This document shows positions 8,512 to 18,843 of a stretch of DNA of 64,000 nt, one piece after another; within the stretch, counting starts at the first letter, position 1; each line of letters opens with the position of its first letter. Origin of the DNA: Corynebacterium auris (GTDB taxonomy: Bacteria; Actinomycetota; Actinomycetes; Mycobacteriales; Mycobacteriaceae); contig NZ_CP047047.1 of NCBI RefSeq assembly GCF_030408575.1, forward strand, positions 248,001 through 312,000, written 5' to 3'. The position numbers and the translations under genes were made by a program. The notes beneath the pieces were generated by a model, which saw nothing but the letters and a program-made list of their open reading frames with translations, made no database searches and had not been told where the DNA came from.

Positions 8512-8931
8512 TTGCGCGGTAGCAGCTACTACAGGTTGAACGCGACACACGTAACAGGCATCCAGCTTCACCGCCACCACCTGATAGCGCAGGAGGTTAT
8601 CAAGAGCAATCCTGATGCCGCAGGAGGACTGGGAAGAAAGGGGCTCAACCCGAGCAACGCACCCGCTATCCAAATGACCCCGGAGGATCACAGACTGACA
8701 GAAAGCTGGGGGCCTAAGAAAGAAGCTAAGCGGTATCGTGAACTCCAAGCTGAATTATTCAAGAAAGGTGATACGGATAAGATCTTCCAAATGGAATACG
8801 ATTTTCTAACTCAACCCCAATTCGAAGGTCGATATGATGAAGCCCTGGACGAGGCAATCGAATACGCACTGAAAGAAGGCTTCATCACCAGATCACCTTC
8901 CCCACGCGTCAACCCAAACCAACTCACCTAG
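8512..8931 (+). CDS. C-terminal HNH/EndoVII-type toxin domain, 5'-truncated polymorphic toxin
   Basis: The reading frame is open from 8353 to 8931, with no credible start: TTG at 8512 is only the first permissible codon, and the frame runs back into the IS. The domain has GIQLHRHHLIAQEVIK, then GLNPSNAPAIQMTPEDHRLTE, a His-rich pattern like nuclease toxins of the HNH/endonuclease VII superfamily (AHH/LHH kind), and an acidic helical tail. This is the usual layout of a toxin tip whose secretion and repeat part has been lost. Two presumed immunity genes follow within 11 bp. Base composition is visibly more A+T-rich than the surrounding chromosome. Family assignment is by eye only. Confidence 0.6.
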   Translation: MRGSSYYRLNATHVTGIQLHRHHLIAQEVIKSNPDAAGGLGRKGLNPSNAPAIQMTPEDHRLTESWGPKKEAKRYRELQAELFKKGDTDKIFQMEYDFLTQPQFEGRYDEALDEAIEYALKEGFITRSPSPRVNPNQLT

Positions 8932-8942
8932 GAGACCCCAGC

Positions 8943-9356
8943 ATGGAATTTTCTACTCATCCGCCTGAACCGCTCGAGTTCGGGAAAAACATCGACCACC
9001 TCGCATCCCGAATTGCCGACCCCTTCCGACGCGATCTTTTGTCCATGGAAACCTTAAGAGGAACAGCTGATTTCAATGGAGAGAGTCGCTACGTGAAAAT
9101 ACTTTTCGAAAAGGGTCTCTCTACCGAATGCGAGGTCTTATCGCTGGAACCAGGCGACACGTTCCTGGGCATTCCGGTACCCATGCGTGCCACCAAATTC
9201 CAAAACGAGTTGAAAAAACGCGATATCCCCACAAAGAAAGAATCAGGCGGCATCACGGTCACTGGCACCGGAGTGTCGTTCTACGTTTTCGAAGGAGAAA
9301 CTGCCACCATCTGTTGGACCGCAACCGATCCGGACGCTAACCCGAAAGGCGACTAA
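8943..9356 (+). CDS. Presumed immunity protein 1 (paralogue of the next gene)
   Basis: A 137-residue soluble protein with no signal peptide or membrane helix. ATG at 8943 follows TAGGAGACCCCAGC, and the start is 11 bp after the toxin-tip stop. Its last part (DTFLGIPVPMRATKFQNEL ... VSFYVFEGETATICW) aligns by eye with VTFLGVPIGPDNS ... ITIEPRDFICYW in the next gene, so the two look like diverged duplicates. Position right behind a toxin C-terminus suggests immunity; the family is not recognised. Confidence 0.6.
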   Translation: MEFSTHPPEPLEFGKNIDHLASRIADPFRRDLLSMETLRGTADFNGESRYVKILFEKGLSTECEVLSLEPGDTFLGIPVPMRATKFQNELKKRDIPTKKESGGITVTGTGVSFYVFEGETATICWTATDPDANPKGD

Positions 9357-9808
9357 TGGATTTCACTTTTGATTTGCCGCTGCACTTCAATCTCGGCGGC
9401 ACGGTCGAGGAAAACATCGCCCTTCTCGACGACTATTTCTTCAACAAGAAGGGATCCGGTACCGACCTCGAGGGCTTCCTCCTCATCGACAATGACGGTG
9501 CGGAGGAAGAGATGTGGAAGATCGTCTCGATCATCGAAGACGGCAGATGCGTCACCGCCCGAGTGGACTTCAACAACGACAACGTCACCTTCCTCGGCGT
9601 CCCCATCGGCCCAGACAACAGCCTACCGGTCGATGAAACAGCGCAGGCACTCGAAGCAAAGGGCCTACAAGTTATCACCCAGGAGTATGGCCTCGTCCTT
9701 CCGGATCACTACATCACGATCGAGCCGCGTGACTTCATCTGCTACTGGGACCGGACATACTGGTCCCACGAAGAATTTCTCGCAGAAACCGTCGAACCGG
9801 AATTTTAG
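9356..9808 (+). CDS. Presumed immunity protein 2 (paralogue of the previous gene)
   Basis: A 150-residue acidic soluble protein. Start ATG overlaps the previous stop (TAATG at 9354-9358), so the pair is translationally coupled. Shares FLG(I/V)P(I/V) and a final aromatic CYW/ICW strand with the upstream gene. An N-terminal DFTFDLPLHFNLGGTVEENI and a DLEGFLLIDNDGAEEE segment are specific to this copy. Probably protects against the same or a related toxin tip; function is inferred only from context. Confidence 0.6.
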   Translation: MDFTFDLPLHFNLGGTVEENIALLDDYFFNKKGSGTDLEGFLLIDNDGAEEEMWKIVSIIEDGRCVTARVDFNNDNVTFLGVPIGPDNSLPVDETAQALEAKGLQVITQEYGLVLPDHYITIEPRDFICYWDRTYWSHEEFLAETVEPEF

Positions 9809-9851
9809 GCAATAGGCGCTCCACACAGCCTGCGCCGAAATGAAAACAACA

Positions 9852-10172
9852 ATGACCTTTTACACATTCGTTTTCAAAACCCGCTGAACCGGCCGACAAT
9901 GCCCGCCTCACCGCAATCGAGCATGCCATCGGCCGGACATTACCCGACGACTACCGGGCCTTGATCAAAGAAACAGGCGGCGGCACCTTCAACCTTGACA
10001 AGACGCAAAACCGCATGTGGAGTGGTTTGACCCGCGGAGCATCAATGCGTGCCCTGATGGTACACAGCCGGGTACGGAGATCGACCCTAAAGCTGAGATC
10101 ATCGTGGACAAGGAGGTTCACGAGTTCGGGGAGGAGGGCAGCAAAGAAGTTGCCTTGCTGCGCTACTCCTAG
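9852..10172 (+). pseudogene. SMI1/KNR4 (SUKH) family immunity gene, frameshifted
   Basis: From ATG 9852 (MTFYTFVFK) the protein continues, after a shift near 9880, as AEPADNARLTAIEHAIGRTL, PDDYRALIKETGGG, the typical SUKH N-terminus. A second shift near 10015 leads to EWFDPRSINACPDG and KEVHEFGEEGSKEVALLRYS before TAG at 10170. Two shifts in ~320 bp make it a pseudogene. SUKH proteins are common immunity partners of polymorphic toxins, so this extends the toxin-immunity remnant. No gene is seen between 9809 and 9851. Confidence 0.65.
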
Positions 10173-10178
10173 CGCCTT

Positions 10179-11174
<996 letters not shown>

Positions 11175-12353
11175 CTATACGGCCCGCGTCAGGCCGACGG
11201 CGTGGACGGCCGCGCCCGCCAGGGGCCCGACGACGAGGGCGACGATCACCGTCGTCGCGACGTCGAACGGCAGGGCGAACATGAGGCTAAACGCCACGAC
11301 GGAGGCGACGCCCCAGCCGGCGACGTACCAGGCGTGCTTGTCCTGCGCCAGCACCGCGATGCCGGTGATCATGAGCGCGCCCATGAACGCCGAGGCGAAG
11401 GTCAGAGCCCCGAGGGTGGGGCCAGGCACGAACATCTCCGGCTTGAACGCCAGCCGCAGGATCCACGGGCCGAACGCCCACGCCGCGACGAAGCCCGCCG
11501 CCCCCACCCCGAGCACCGCACCAATGGGGGCGCCGAGCGCCCGGTAGATGCTCTCGCGGCGGTCCACGAAGCGCACGACCAGCGCGGATTGGAAGCGCTG
11601 CAGCGGCACGAGGACGGGGGCGCGGGTGAGGATCACGGCGTTGATGATCGCCGAGACGGCCGCGCCCTCAGACAGCGGGAACGCCGCGTTCGCCGCCGTG
11701 GGAAAGCCCGTGATCAGCGCCGCCGAGGCCCCCGAGGCGAGCATCGCCGAGCCGACGCGGCGGGCAAACGCCCGCTTGTCGACGTCCACCGCGCCGCGCA
11801 GCCCGCGGCGCACGAACACCGCCCAGCTCGCCGCCCCGATCACGGTGATGAGCAGGAAGGCGCCCAGGCCCCACCCGGCCCACCACGCCACCAGGGCGAG
11901 CACGAGCCTGACGCCCGAGTCGAGCGCCACCAGCCCGGCGTAGCGGTCCCACAGGCGCGTGCCGCTGAGCACGCCCGACAGGGTCGCCTGGGCGACGTAG
12001 CTGGCCAGGCCGAACACCAAAAGCCCGGTTGCGGCACCCGGGGCGGAGGGCACCACGTGGGGCATGAACAGGGCCCCGCCCACGGCGCCGGCGGCGACGG
12101 CCGCGGCGGCGAGCCAGCCGGCGAAGCGCCACGGCCGGGCGCTGCCGGTGCGCCCGGACTCGCCGGCGGAGGCGACGGCGCGGGTCGTTTCGTGCGTCAG
12201 GCCGTCGATAAGCCCGGCGGAAGCGAAAAACAGGCCCCAGAACGCCGCGAAGTAGCGGTAGTCCGTGTCGGCGTCGAGGGCCCACTGCGCCACCCACAAA
12301 ACGACGAAGCCGGAGACGGCGGCGAAGAGGGTGGCGAAGGAGAGGCTCCTCAC
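11175..12353 (-). CDS. Polysaccharide flippase-like multipass membrane protein
   Basis: About 392 residues with roughly ten hydrophobic helices and Gly/Ala-rich segments in the style of MOP-superfamily (Wzx/MATE-like) exporters. No catalytic motif is seen. The GTG at 12353 overlaps the stop of the upstream peptidase gene (GTGA), which decides the start; a second GTG two codons upstream is also possible. The neighbour rmlB points to envelope glycan synthesis. The substrate is unknown. Confidence 0.7.
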   Translation of the reverse strand: MRSLSFATLFAAVSGFVVLWVAQWALDADTDYRYFAAFWGLFFASAGLIDGLTHETTRAVASAGESGRTGSARPWRFAGWLAAAAVAAGAVGGALFMPHVVPSAPGAATGLLVFGLASYVAQATLSGVLSGTRLWDRYAGLVALDSGVRLVLALVAWWAGWGLGAFLLITVIGAASWAVFVRRGLRGAVDVDKRAFARRVGSAMLASGASAALITGFPTAANAAFPLSEGAAVSAIINAVILTRAPVLVPLQRFQSALVVRFVDRRESIYRALGAPIGAVLGVGAAGFVAAWAFGPWILRLAFKPEMFVPGPTLGALTFASAFMGALMITGIAVLAQDKHAWYVAGWGVASVVAFSLMFALPFDVATTVIVALVVGPLAGAAVHAVGLTRAV

Positions 12354-13594
12354 GGGCACTCCGGCAGCGCGGCGTGGCCGAGCCAGGCGTCCAGGATCTC
12401 CTCGACGCCGTCGGCGCGGGGGGCCAGCGCCGCGATCAGGTCGCGGGGCTCGACCACGCCGTGGGCGTTGTTGGCCACGTAGTCGCGCAGCCCGGCGAAG
12501 AAGCCCTGGTCGCCGATGTGGCGTCGTAAAGCATGCAGCGTGATGGCCCCGCGCTTGTACACTTCGTCGTCGAACATGTGCCGCGCGCCGGGATCGCCGA
12601 GAGGGAAGCGCGGGGCGGGAAGGCGGTCGTAGTGCTCGCGCACGAGCGAGTCGATCGGCGCGCCCTTGTACTCCGCCCAGAGCCACTCCGCGTAGCAGGC
12701 GAAGCCCTCGTTGAGCCAGATGTCGTTCCACTGCGCGATCCCGAGGGAGTTGCCGAACCACTGGTGGGCGAGCTCGTGCGCGATGAGGCGCTCGTTGCCG
12801 CTCAGGTGGTTGCTGCCGAAGATCGCCATGCCCTGGGCCTCCAGCGGGATCTCCAGCGGATCTTCGGTGACCACGACCTCGTAGCGCTCGAAGGGGTAGG
12901 GGCCGAAGGTGTCGCGGAAGAAGTCGAGCATCTCCTGCTGCGCGGCCACATCACCCGGGTTCGTCCCGGCGGGCAGCCAGGCGTAGGTGTCGGGGCCGAG
13001 GCGGTGGCGGGAGTACTGGCCCACCTGGACGGTCGCGAGGTAGGTGGCCATCGGCGCCGCGGTGAAGTTCGTCACCGCCGTGTAGTCGCGGTCAGTGCGG
13101 ATGTCGAAGGAGTAGGTCGCCTTCTCGTCGGGTGTGTCGTCGCAGGGGAACCACGCGGACGCGCCGTTGGGCTGGTTGGCCACCAGCGAGCCGTTGTCGA
13201 GCTCCTCCCACCCGAGTGCGCCCCACGCGGTCGGCTTCGTGCCAGGGTTGCCCTGGTAGCGGATGCTCAGGGTGAACTCGGAGTCCACCGGCACGGCCTC
13301 GGCGAAACGGATGCGCAGCTTGCCCCCCGACTGGCGGAAGGAGGCGACCGCGATACCGCCCGAGGCTTCGACCCGGCGGGCTTTCATGTTCTCGTCCAAA
13401 TCGAGCGTCATGCGCTCCAGGTCGCGCCAGTTGTTCAAGGTCAACGTGGCCGTCGCGGCCAGGCGGTTCGGCCCGACCTTGTAGTCCATGTCCAGGTGGT
13501 AGTGGGTGACATGGAACCCCAGATTGAACTCGACCCCCGTGTACTCGTCGCGGGTACCGGGGATCGGGGTGGAGCGCAGCCTGTGGGACGTCAC
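12350..13594 (-). CDS. M1-family zinc aminopeptidase
   Basis: A 414-residue soluble metallopeptidase. It has the zinc motif HELAHQWFGN (His273, Glu274, His277) and the third ligand in NEGFACYAEW (Glu296), preceded by QGMAIFGSN, the equivalent of the GAMEN exopeptidase loop. It is close to the minimal M1 length and lacks the long C-terminal helical domain of PepN. No signal peptide is obvious. GTG start at 13594. Translationally coupled to the downstream flippase-like gene. Likely peptide recycling. Confidence 0.88.
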   Translation of the reverse strand: MTSHRLRSTPIPGTRDEYTGVEFNLGFHVTHYHLDMDYKVGPNRLAATATLTLNNWRDLERMTLDLDENMKARRVEASGGIAVASFRQSGGKLRIRFAEAVPVDSEFTLSIRYQGNPGTKPTAWGALGWEELDNGSLVANQPNGASAWFPCDDTPDEKATYSFDIRTDRDYTAVTNFTAAPMATYLATVQVGQYSRHRLGPDTYAWLPAGTNPGDVAAQQEMLDFFRDTFGPYPFERYEVVVTEDPLEIPLEAQGMAIFGSNHLSGNERLIAHELAHQWFGNSLGIAQWNDIWLNEGFACYAEWLWAEYKGAPIDSLVREHYDRLPAPRFPLGDPGARHMFDDEVYKRGAITLHALRRHIGDQGFFAGLRDYVANNAHGVVEPRDLIAALAPRADGVEEILDAWLGHAALPECP

Positions 13595-13618
13595 CCGGGA
13601 CAGTCTACTCGCGGGGCC

Positions 13619-14764
13619 CTACATGCCGAAGGCCGGGGCGATGGTGGTGAACCACGCCTTCTGAATGTCCTCGCGCCACACCGGCCAGGAGTGGGTGCCG
13701 GTGTTGCGGAACTCGTAGTGCGCCGGGATGTCCAGGCTGTTCAGCTTCGCGCGCAGGTCGTGCGAGCACTGGTTGATGGCGGCCTCGATCACGCCGCCTT
13801 CGATCTGCAGCTGCGCCGCGCCGATCGAGGCGACCGCCGGCGGGATGCCCTGGCCAGCGAGGAAGCCGACCATGTCGGTCTCCGAGGCCAGGCCGGTGCC
13901 GGTGGAGACGTAGAGCGCGGTGCCGCGGAGCTTCTCGGCGTTGGCCAGCGCGTCGTTGTAGCCGTTGTACGGCCCGCCCATCGGGCCCCACATCATCTCC
14001 GGGGTCACGGTGCGGAAGTCACCGCTGCCCGAGGCGCGGTTGACGGTCAGGCGCGCGTAGTTGTACGCGTGCGGGGAGGCCGTGGCTGCGCAGCCGGAGA
14101 AGGAGGCGGCGGCGTCGTAAAAGCCCGGGTTGTGGGTGGGTAGCACCAGGGCAGACGTGCCGGACATGGAGAAGCCGACGATCGCGCGGCGCTGGTCGGC
14201 GTTGAGGGTGCGCTCGATGGGGCCAGGCAGCTCGCGGGTGAGGAAGGTCTCCCACTTCTGCGGGCCGTTGATGTACATGGACTGCACGTCGTCGCGGACC
14301 CAGTCGGTGTAGTAGGAGAAGGCGCCGGCCTGCGGGACAACCACGTTGACGCCCTTGCCCTTGAAGAAGTCGCGGGTGCCAAAGCGGGTCAGCCAGTCCG
14401 CGTCCTGCTCCGCCCCGCCGGCGCCGTTGAGCAGGTAGATGATCGGGGCGTTGGCCACGCGCCGACCCTCGGCGTCGGTGGCCGGGATGACGGCGACGGG
14501 GATGTCGCGGCCCATCGAGGGCGAGTACACCTTGTAGGACAGGACGTTTTGGTGGTCGACCTGCTGGACCCAGGCCTGCGGCCTGGAGGTGCCCACCACC
14601 AGGGGCGGGTCATTCGGGGCGTCCCAGGCCTTGACGACGCCCTCCTGGGCGTTGGCCACGGAGGGGCCCGCGGCGGTGGCGAAGGTGGGGGCCACGGCCG
14701 GCGCGGTGCCGAGGGCGAGGGAGAAAGTAGCGGCCACTGCGAGGACCGAACGCTTGATGCTCAT
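13619..14764 (-). CDS. Secreted trehalose corynomycolyltransferase (antigen 85 fold)
   Basis: A 381-residue exported alpha/beta-hydrolase that moves corynomycolate between trehalose esters, arabinogalactan or proteins. Signal peptide about residues 1-39 ending in ANAQ. Seen: oxyanion region YLLNGAGG, nucleophile Ser199 in GFSMSG, and the C-terminal GTHSWPVW carrying the catalytic His. Upstream of its ATG (14764) is the 270-bp A+T-rich gap shared with the divergent 36-residue gene. It is a Cmt/Myt-type enzyme; which numbered paralogue is not decidable by eye. Confidence 0.92.
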   Translation of the reverse strand: MSIKRSVLAVAATFSLALGTAPAVAPTFATAAGPSVANAQEGVVKAWDAPNDPPLVVGTSRPQAWVQQVDHQNVLSYKVYSPSMGRDIPVAVIPATDAEGRRVANAPIIYLLNGAGGAEQDADWLTRFGTRDFFKGKGVNVVVPQAGAFSYYTDWVRDDVQSMYINGPQKWETFLTRELPGPIERTLNADQRRAIVGFSMSGTSALVLPTHNPGFYDAAASFSGCAATASPHAYNYARLTVNRASGSGDFRTVTPEMMWGPMGGPYNGYNDALANAEKLRGTALYVSTGTGLASETDMVGFLAGQGIPPAVASIGAAQLQIEGGVIEAAINQCSHDLRAKLNSLDIPAHYEFRNTGTHSWPVWREDIQKAWFTTIAPAFGM

Positions 14765-14911
14765 GGGGCGGGTACATCCTTCACGTAGATGGTTTTCAGT
14801 TCTTTCCAGCCCCGCAGCAAGCCGACGCCAAACGTTTTGTGAGCCGGGTGGGGCACCGGAGTTAATGTATCTGAAAGCGGTGTCGAGTTCGACCCCGTGT
14901 ACACATACTAC

Positions 14912-14965
14912 TGTTACTTATGTGAAAATTGTTACTAGCGGTGTCTCCTTCGCTGTGTAACAATT
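14912..14965. promoter_or_regulatory. GTTAC/GTAAC repeat cluster in the divergent promoter gap
   Basis: TGTTACT occurs at 14912-14918 and 14930-14936 (18-base repeat), and AATTGTTAC (14927-14935) is matched by GTAACAATT (14957-14965), a perfect 9-base inverted repeat with a 21-base spacer. The stretch is much more A+T-rich than its surroundings and lies between two divergent envelope genes. GTAAC-type repeats recall MtrA sites of actinobacteria, but I cannot confirm that assignment. Confidence 0.45.
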
Positions 14966-15034
14966 ACTCCGCCCACGGCGAATGAGCAGCCGTACCTAGT
15001 TCACTACCCACCCCCAACCCAGAAGGGATACCCC

Positions 15035-15145
15035 ATGAACCTGATTGAGCAGATCCAGCTGCAGATCAACGAGGCCCTCGGCCACCTCATCCACCTCGGC
15101 TCCTCGACCTCGTCGACGGTCGCGGTCGGCCTGGGGCTGCTCTAA
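15035..15145 (+). CDS. 36-residue amphipathic peptide gene between two mycolyltransferases
   Basis: ATG at 15035 follows AGAAGGGAT, a good ribosome site, and the frame is closed by TAA and a strong terminator 18 bp later, so this looks like a self-contained gene. The peptide is MNLIEQIQLQINEALGHLIH followed by a Ser/Thr-rich LGSSTSSTVAV and a short hydrophobic end. It has no signal peptide. Size and amphipathic helix are reminiscent of the tiny corynebacterial porins and ProtX (PorA 45, PorH 57 residues), which are O-mycoloylated on Ser; the match is in style, not in sequence. Function unknown. Confidence 0.6.
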   Translation: MNLIEQIQLQINEALGHLIHLGSSTSSTVAVGLGLL

Positions 15146-15162
15146 ACCACCCGGTAAAACTG

Positions 15163-15192
15163 AAAAACCGCCCCCAGACGGGGGCGGTTTTT
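15163..15192 (+). terminator. Strong rho-independent terminator
   Basis: AAAAACCGCCCCC (15163-15175) pairs perfectly with GGGGGCGGTTTTT (15180-15192) across an AGAC loop, with T-runs on both strands. It serves the 36-residue gene and, in reverse, the convergent mycolyltransferase ending at 15209. Confidence 0.9.
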
Positions 15193-15208
15193 CGTGCCTC
15201 GGGCGGGC

Positions 15209-16657
15209 CTACTTCGGGCCGAGCTCTGCGGCGCTCCGGCCGGTCAGCGCCGGGCCGATGGTCTGGACCCAGGACTGCGAGAGGTCCTCCAACCAGTAGG
15301 GCCAGGAGTGCGTGCCGGTGTTACGGAAGTTGAAGTTCGCTTCGATGCCCTGGCTATCCAGCTTCGCCGTCAGGTCGTGCGTGCAGCTATTGGTCACGCC
15401 CTCGATGACGCCGCCCTCGACCTGCAGCGTCGCCGCCGCCGCGGAGGCCACCGGGAAGTTCGTCCCGTCCTCGTTGAGGTGGTAGCCCAGCAGGTCGGTC
15501 TCGCCCGCAAGGCCAGACGCGTTGGAGACGTACAGCGCCGTGCCCCTCAGCTTCTCGGAGTTGACCAAGGCGTCGTTGTGGCGGTTGAGCTCGGAACCCA
15601 TCGGGCCCCACACCTGCTCGGGCGTCGCCCCGCCGCGGTTGAGCGTGAGCTGGGTGGCAAACCACGGCAGCGGCGTGGAGGTCGCCGGGCAGCCGGAGAA
15701 GGCGCCGACGGCGTCGAAGGTGCCGGGCTTGTGCTCCGCCAGCAGCAGGGCGGAGGTGGCGGACATGGAGAACCCGACCACGGCGCGCTTGTCGTTGGCG
15801 CCCAGGTGCGGCTCGATCGCCTGGGGCAGCTCGTCGCCCAAGAACGTCGACCACAGCTGCTTGCCCTTGTAGTAGGTGTTCACCTCGGGCTCGCTCACCC
15901 AGTCCACGTAGTAGGAGAAGGCTCCCTCCATCGGGATGACAACGTTGACGCCCTGGCCGCGGAAGGTCTGCTCCACGTGGTTGTATGCCTGGGCGATCCA
16001 GTCCGTGTTCTGCTCGGAGCCGCCGGCGCCGTTGAGCAGGTACACCGTCGGCGCGTCCTGCACGCGGTTACCCGCGGCGTCGGTGGCCCGGCGCACGGCG
16101 ACCGGGATGCCTCGCTCCATGGCGGGGGAGGGGACGGCCAGCGCCTCCCAGTGGTCCGCCCGCTGCACCGTGTTGAACCAGCTCTGCGGCCTGTTGTTGT
16201 AGTCGACCGGCGCGGCAGTCAGCGCCTTGACGGGGCTCTGAACGGTTCCCTGGGCGGCATCGTTCGAACCAGCATCGTCCGCGGGTGCGGACGCACCCTC
16301 CGCGGGAGCGGGAGCCTGCCCGGCGGCGGGGCTGCCTGCGGGCGCGGCGGTAGCGCGCACCCGTGCACCAGGAACCGCTGCGGAGGGACGGTTGGGACTC
16401 AGGGCGGCACCGGCCTTGCCGCCGTCCTTTTGCTCGCCCTCGGCAGGTTCCTCCGACGCTGCAGGATCCGCGGGGGCAGGCGGGGTCTCAAGCGCAGCGG
16501 CGAAGCCCGCGTCGGCGGCGCGGTTCAGGCCGGCCTGCTCGAAGGCGACCGTGGGCTCGCTCAGGGGCTCCGCGGACAGGTGAGCGGCGGCGGGGACGGC
16601 GCCGGCTGCGATGGCGATGGCGGCGGCACCGGCGATGACAGGGCGTGTGATCTTCAT
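15209..16657 (-). CDS. Secreted mycolyltransferase with long Ala/Pro-rich N-terminal linker
   Basis: A 482-residue paralogue of the enzyme at 13619-14764. Signal peptide about residues 1-25, then a ~115-residue low-complexity Ala/Pro/Glu linker, then the antigen-85-type hydrolase domain: YLLNGAGG, nucleophile Ser297 in GFSMSA, and TGTHSWPYW with the catalytic His. The linker may span the cell-wall layer or bind it. The change of SG to SA after the nucleophile distinguishes the two copies. Divergent from lpd. Confidence 0.92.
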   Translation of the reverse strand: MKITRPVIAGAAAIAIAAGAVPAAAHLSAEPLSEPTVAFEQAGLNRAADAGFAAALETPPAPADPAASEEPAEGEQKDGGKAGAALSPNRPSAAVPGARVRATAAPAGSPAAGQAPAPAEGASAPADDAGSNDAAQGTVQSPVKALTAAPVDYNNRPQSWFNTVQRADHWEALAVPSPAMERGIPVAVRRATDAAGNRVQDAPTVYLLNGAGGSEQNTDWIAQAYNHVEQTFRGQGVNVVIPMEGAFSYYVDWVSEPEVNTYYKGKQLWSTFLGDELPQAIEPHLGANDKRAVVGFSMSATSALLLAEHKPGTFDAVGAFSGCPATSTPLPWFATQLTLNRGGATPEQVWGPMGSELNRHNDALVNSEKLRGTALYVSNASGLAGETDLLGYHLNEDGTNFPVASAAAATLQVEGGVIEGVTNSCTHDLTAKLDSQGIEANFNFRNTGTHSWPYWLEDLSQSWVQTIGPALTGRSAAELGPK

Positions 16658-16777
16658 GTGAATCGCTTTGCTCGTTTTCGTGGTTGGCTAGATGGCTGAT
16701 CGGCTGGCTGCCCGCCGACAGAAGCGAGGCAATCTCTTGGGATATCTTGCCAGAAGCCCGCGACATTGCAGTGCGAA

Positions 16778-16816
16778 GGGGGTAAAAACCCCCGCGCGGG
16801 GAATACAATTCCCCGC
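16778..16816. promoter_or_regulatory. Two palindromes upstream of lpd
   Basis: GGGGG-TAAAAA-CCCCC (16778-16793) is followed by the perfect 9-3-9 palindrome GCGGGGAAT / ACA / ATTCCCCGC (16796-16816). G4-6 and C4-5 runs flanked by T or A are the recognition style of the acetate regulator RamA in C. glutamicum. They lie 29-67 bp upstream of the lpd -10. Operator function is inference. Confidence 0.45.
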
Positions 16817-16844
16817 AGCCCCGCCACGGCGGCTGATACGCACG

Positions 16845-16850
16845 TATTCT
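16845..16850 (+). promoter_or_regulatory. lpd -10 element, probably leaderless transcript
   Basis: TATTCT ends 7 bases before the GTG start of lpd, so transcription should begin at or next to the start codon. Only a G-run (16851-16856) separates them, leaving no room for a normal leader. Confidence 0.55.
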
Positions 16851-16857
16851 GGGGGGC

Positions 16858-18270
<1,413 letters not shown>

Positions 18271-18290
18271 GCATTGTGCTTGACGACGAA

Positions 18291-18323
18291 AGAAGGAGCT
18301 CACCGATCCGGTGAGCTCCTTCT
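18291..18323. terminator. Bidirectional hairpin between lpd and the SRPBCC gene
   Basis: A perfect 15-base stem, AGAAGGAGCTCACCG / ATC / CGGTGAGCTCCTTCT, between two convergent genes. There is no strong T-run, so termination strength is uncertain, but the stem is long and exactly placed. Confidence 0.75.
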
Positions 18324-18339
18324 GTGCGTTCGGGCGACG

Positions 18340-18801
18340 TTAGCTGCCGGAGACGGCGGCCGCGACGGCGTCGAGGCTGGTCTCGAGGAAGTCGTCGTTG
18401 AACTGCTCGGTCATGGGCAGCAGGCTGTCGTCGGCGATCTCGGAGCGGTCGTAGGTCAGGGCCACGCGGGTGTGGTCCGGGTCAACCGGCTCGAGCTCGT
18501 ACAGCCACTTGGCGCCGACCGTCACGTCGGAGGTGATGTTCTCGAGGTTCTTCCAGCCGATGACCTTGTTTTCCTGGAAGGCGAAAACCTCGTTGCGGGT
18601 CTGGTAGTCGTCTCCGCCGTCCTTGGTCATGTTCATGGTGAAGATCTCGCCGACGCCCTTGATGCGCTCCGCCTGGTCGGCGGAGACGACCATGCCGGAG
18701 TTGTCGGTCTCCGGGTGGCGCTCGGGGTTGGAGAGAAGGTCGAAGATCTGGTCGGCGGGGGCGTCGATGACTCGGTTTACGGTGTTCTTTGTCTCAGTCA
18801 T
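18340..18801 (-). CDS. SRPBCC (START-like) family protein
   Basis: A 153-residue soluble protein with the START-like layout: NTVNRVIDAPADQIFDLL at the N-terminus (the typical opening strand and helix), central beta strands with GWKNLENITSDVT and a long C-terminal helix LETSLDAVAAAVSG. Such proteins bind hydrophobic ligands; no active-site residue is evident. ATG at 18801. Single gene, convergent with lpd, downstream of ramB on the same strand with a 42-bp gap. Confidence 0.8.
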   Translation of the reverse strand: MTETKNTVNRVIDAPADQIFDLLSNPERHPETDNSGMVVSADQAERIKGVGEIFTMNMTKDGGDDYQTRNEVFAFQENKVIGWKNLENITSDVTVGAKWLYELEPVDPDHTRVALTYDRSEIADDSLLPMTEQFNDDFLETSLDAVAAAVSGS

Positions 18802-18843
18802 GGCGCCCAGTGTAGAGAAAAACGCATACGCCGGTGGGCTCTC

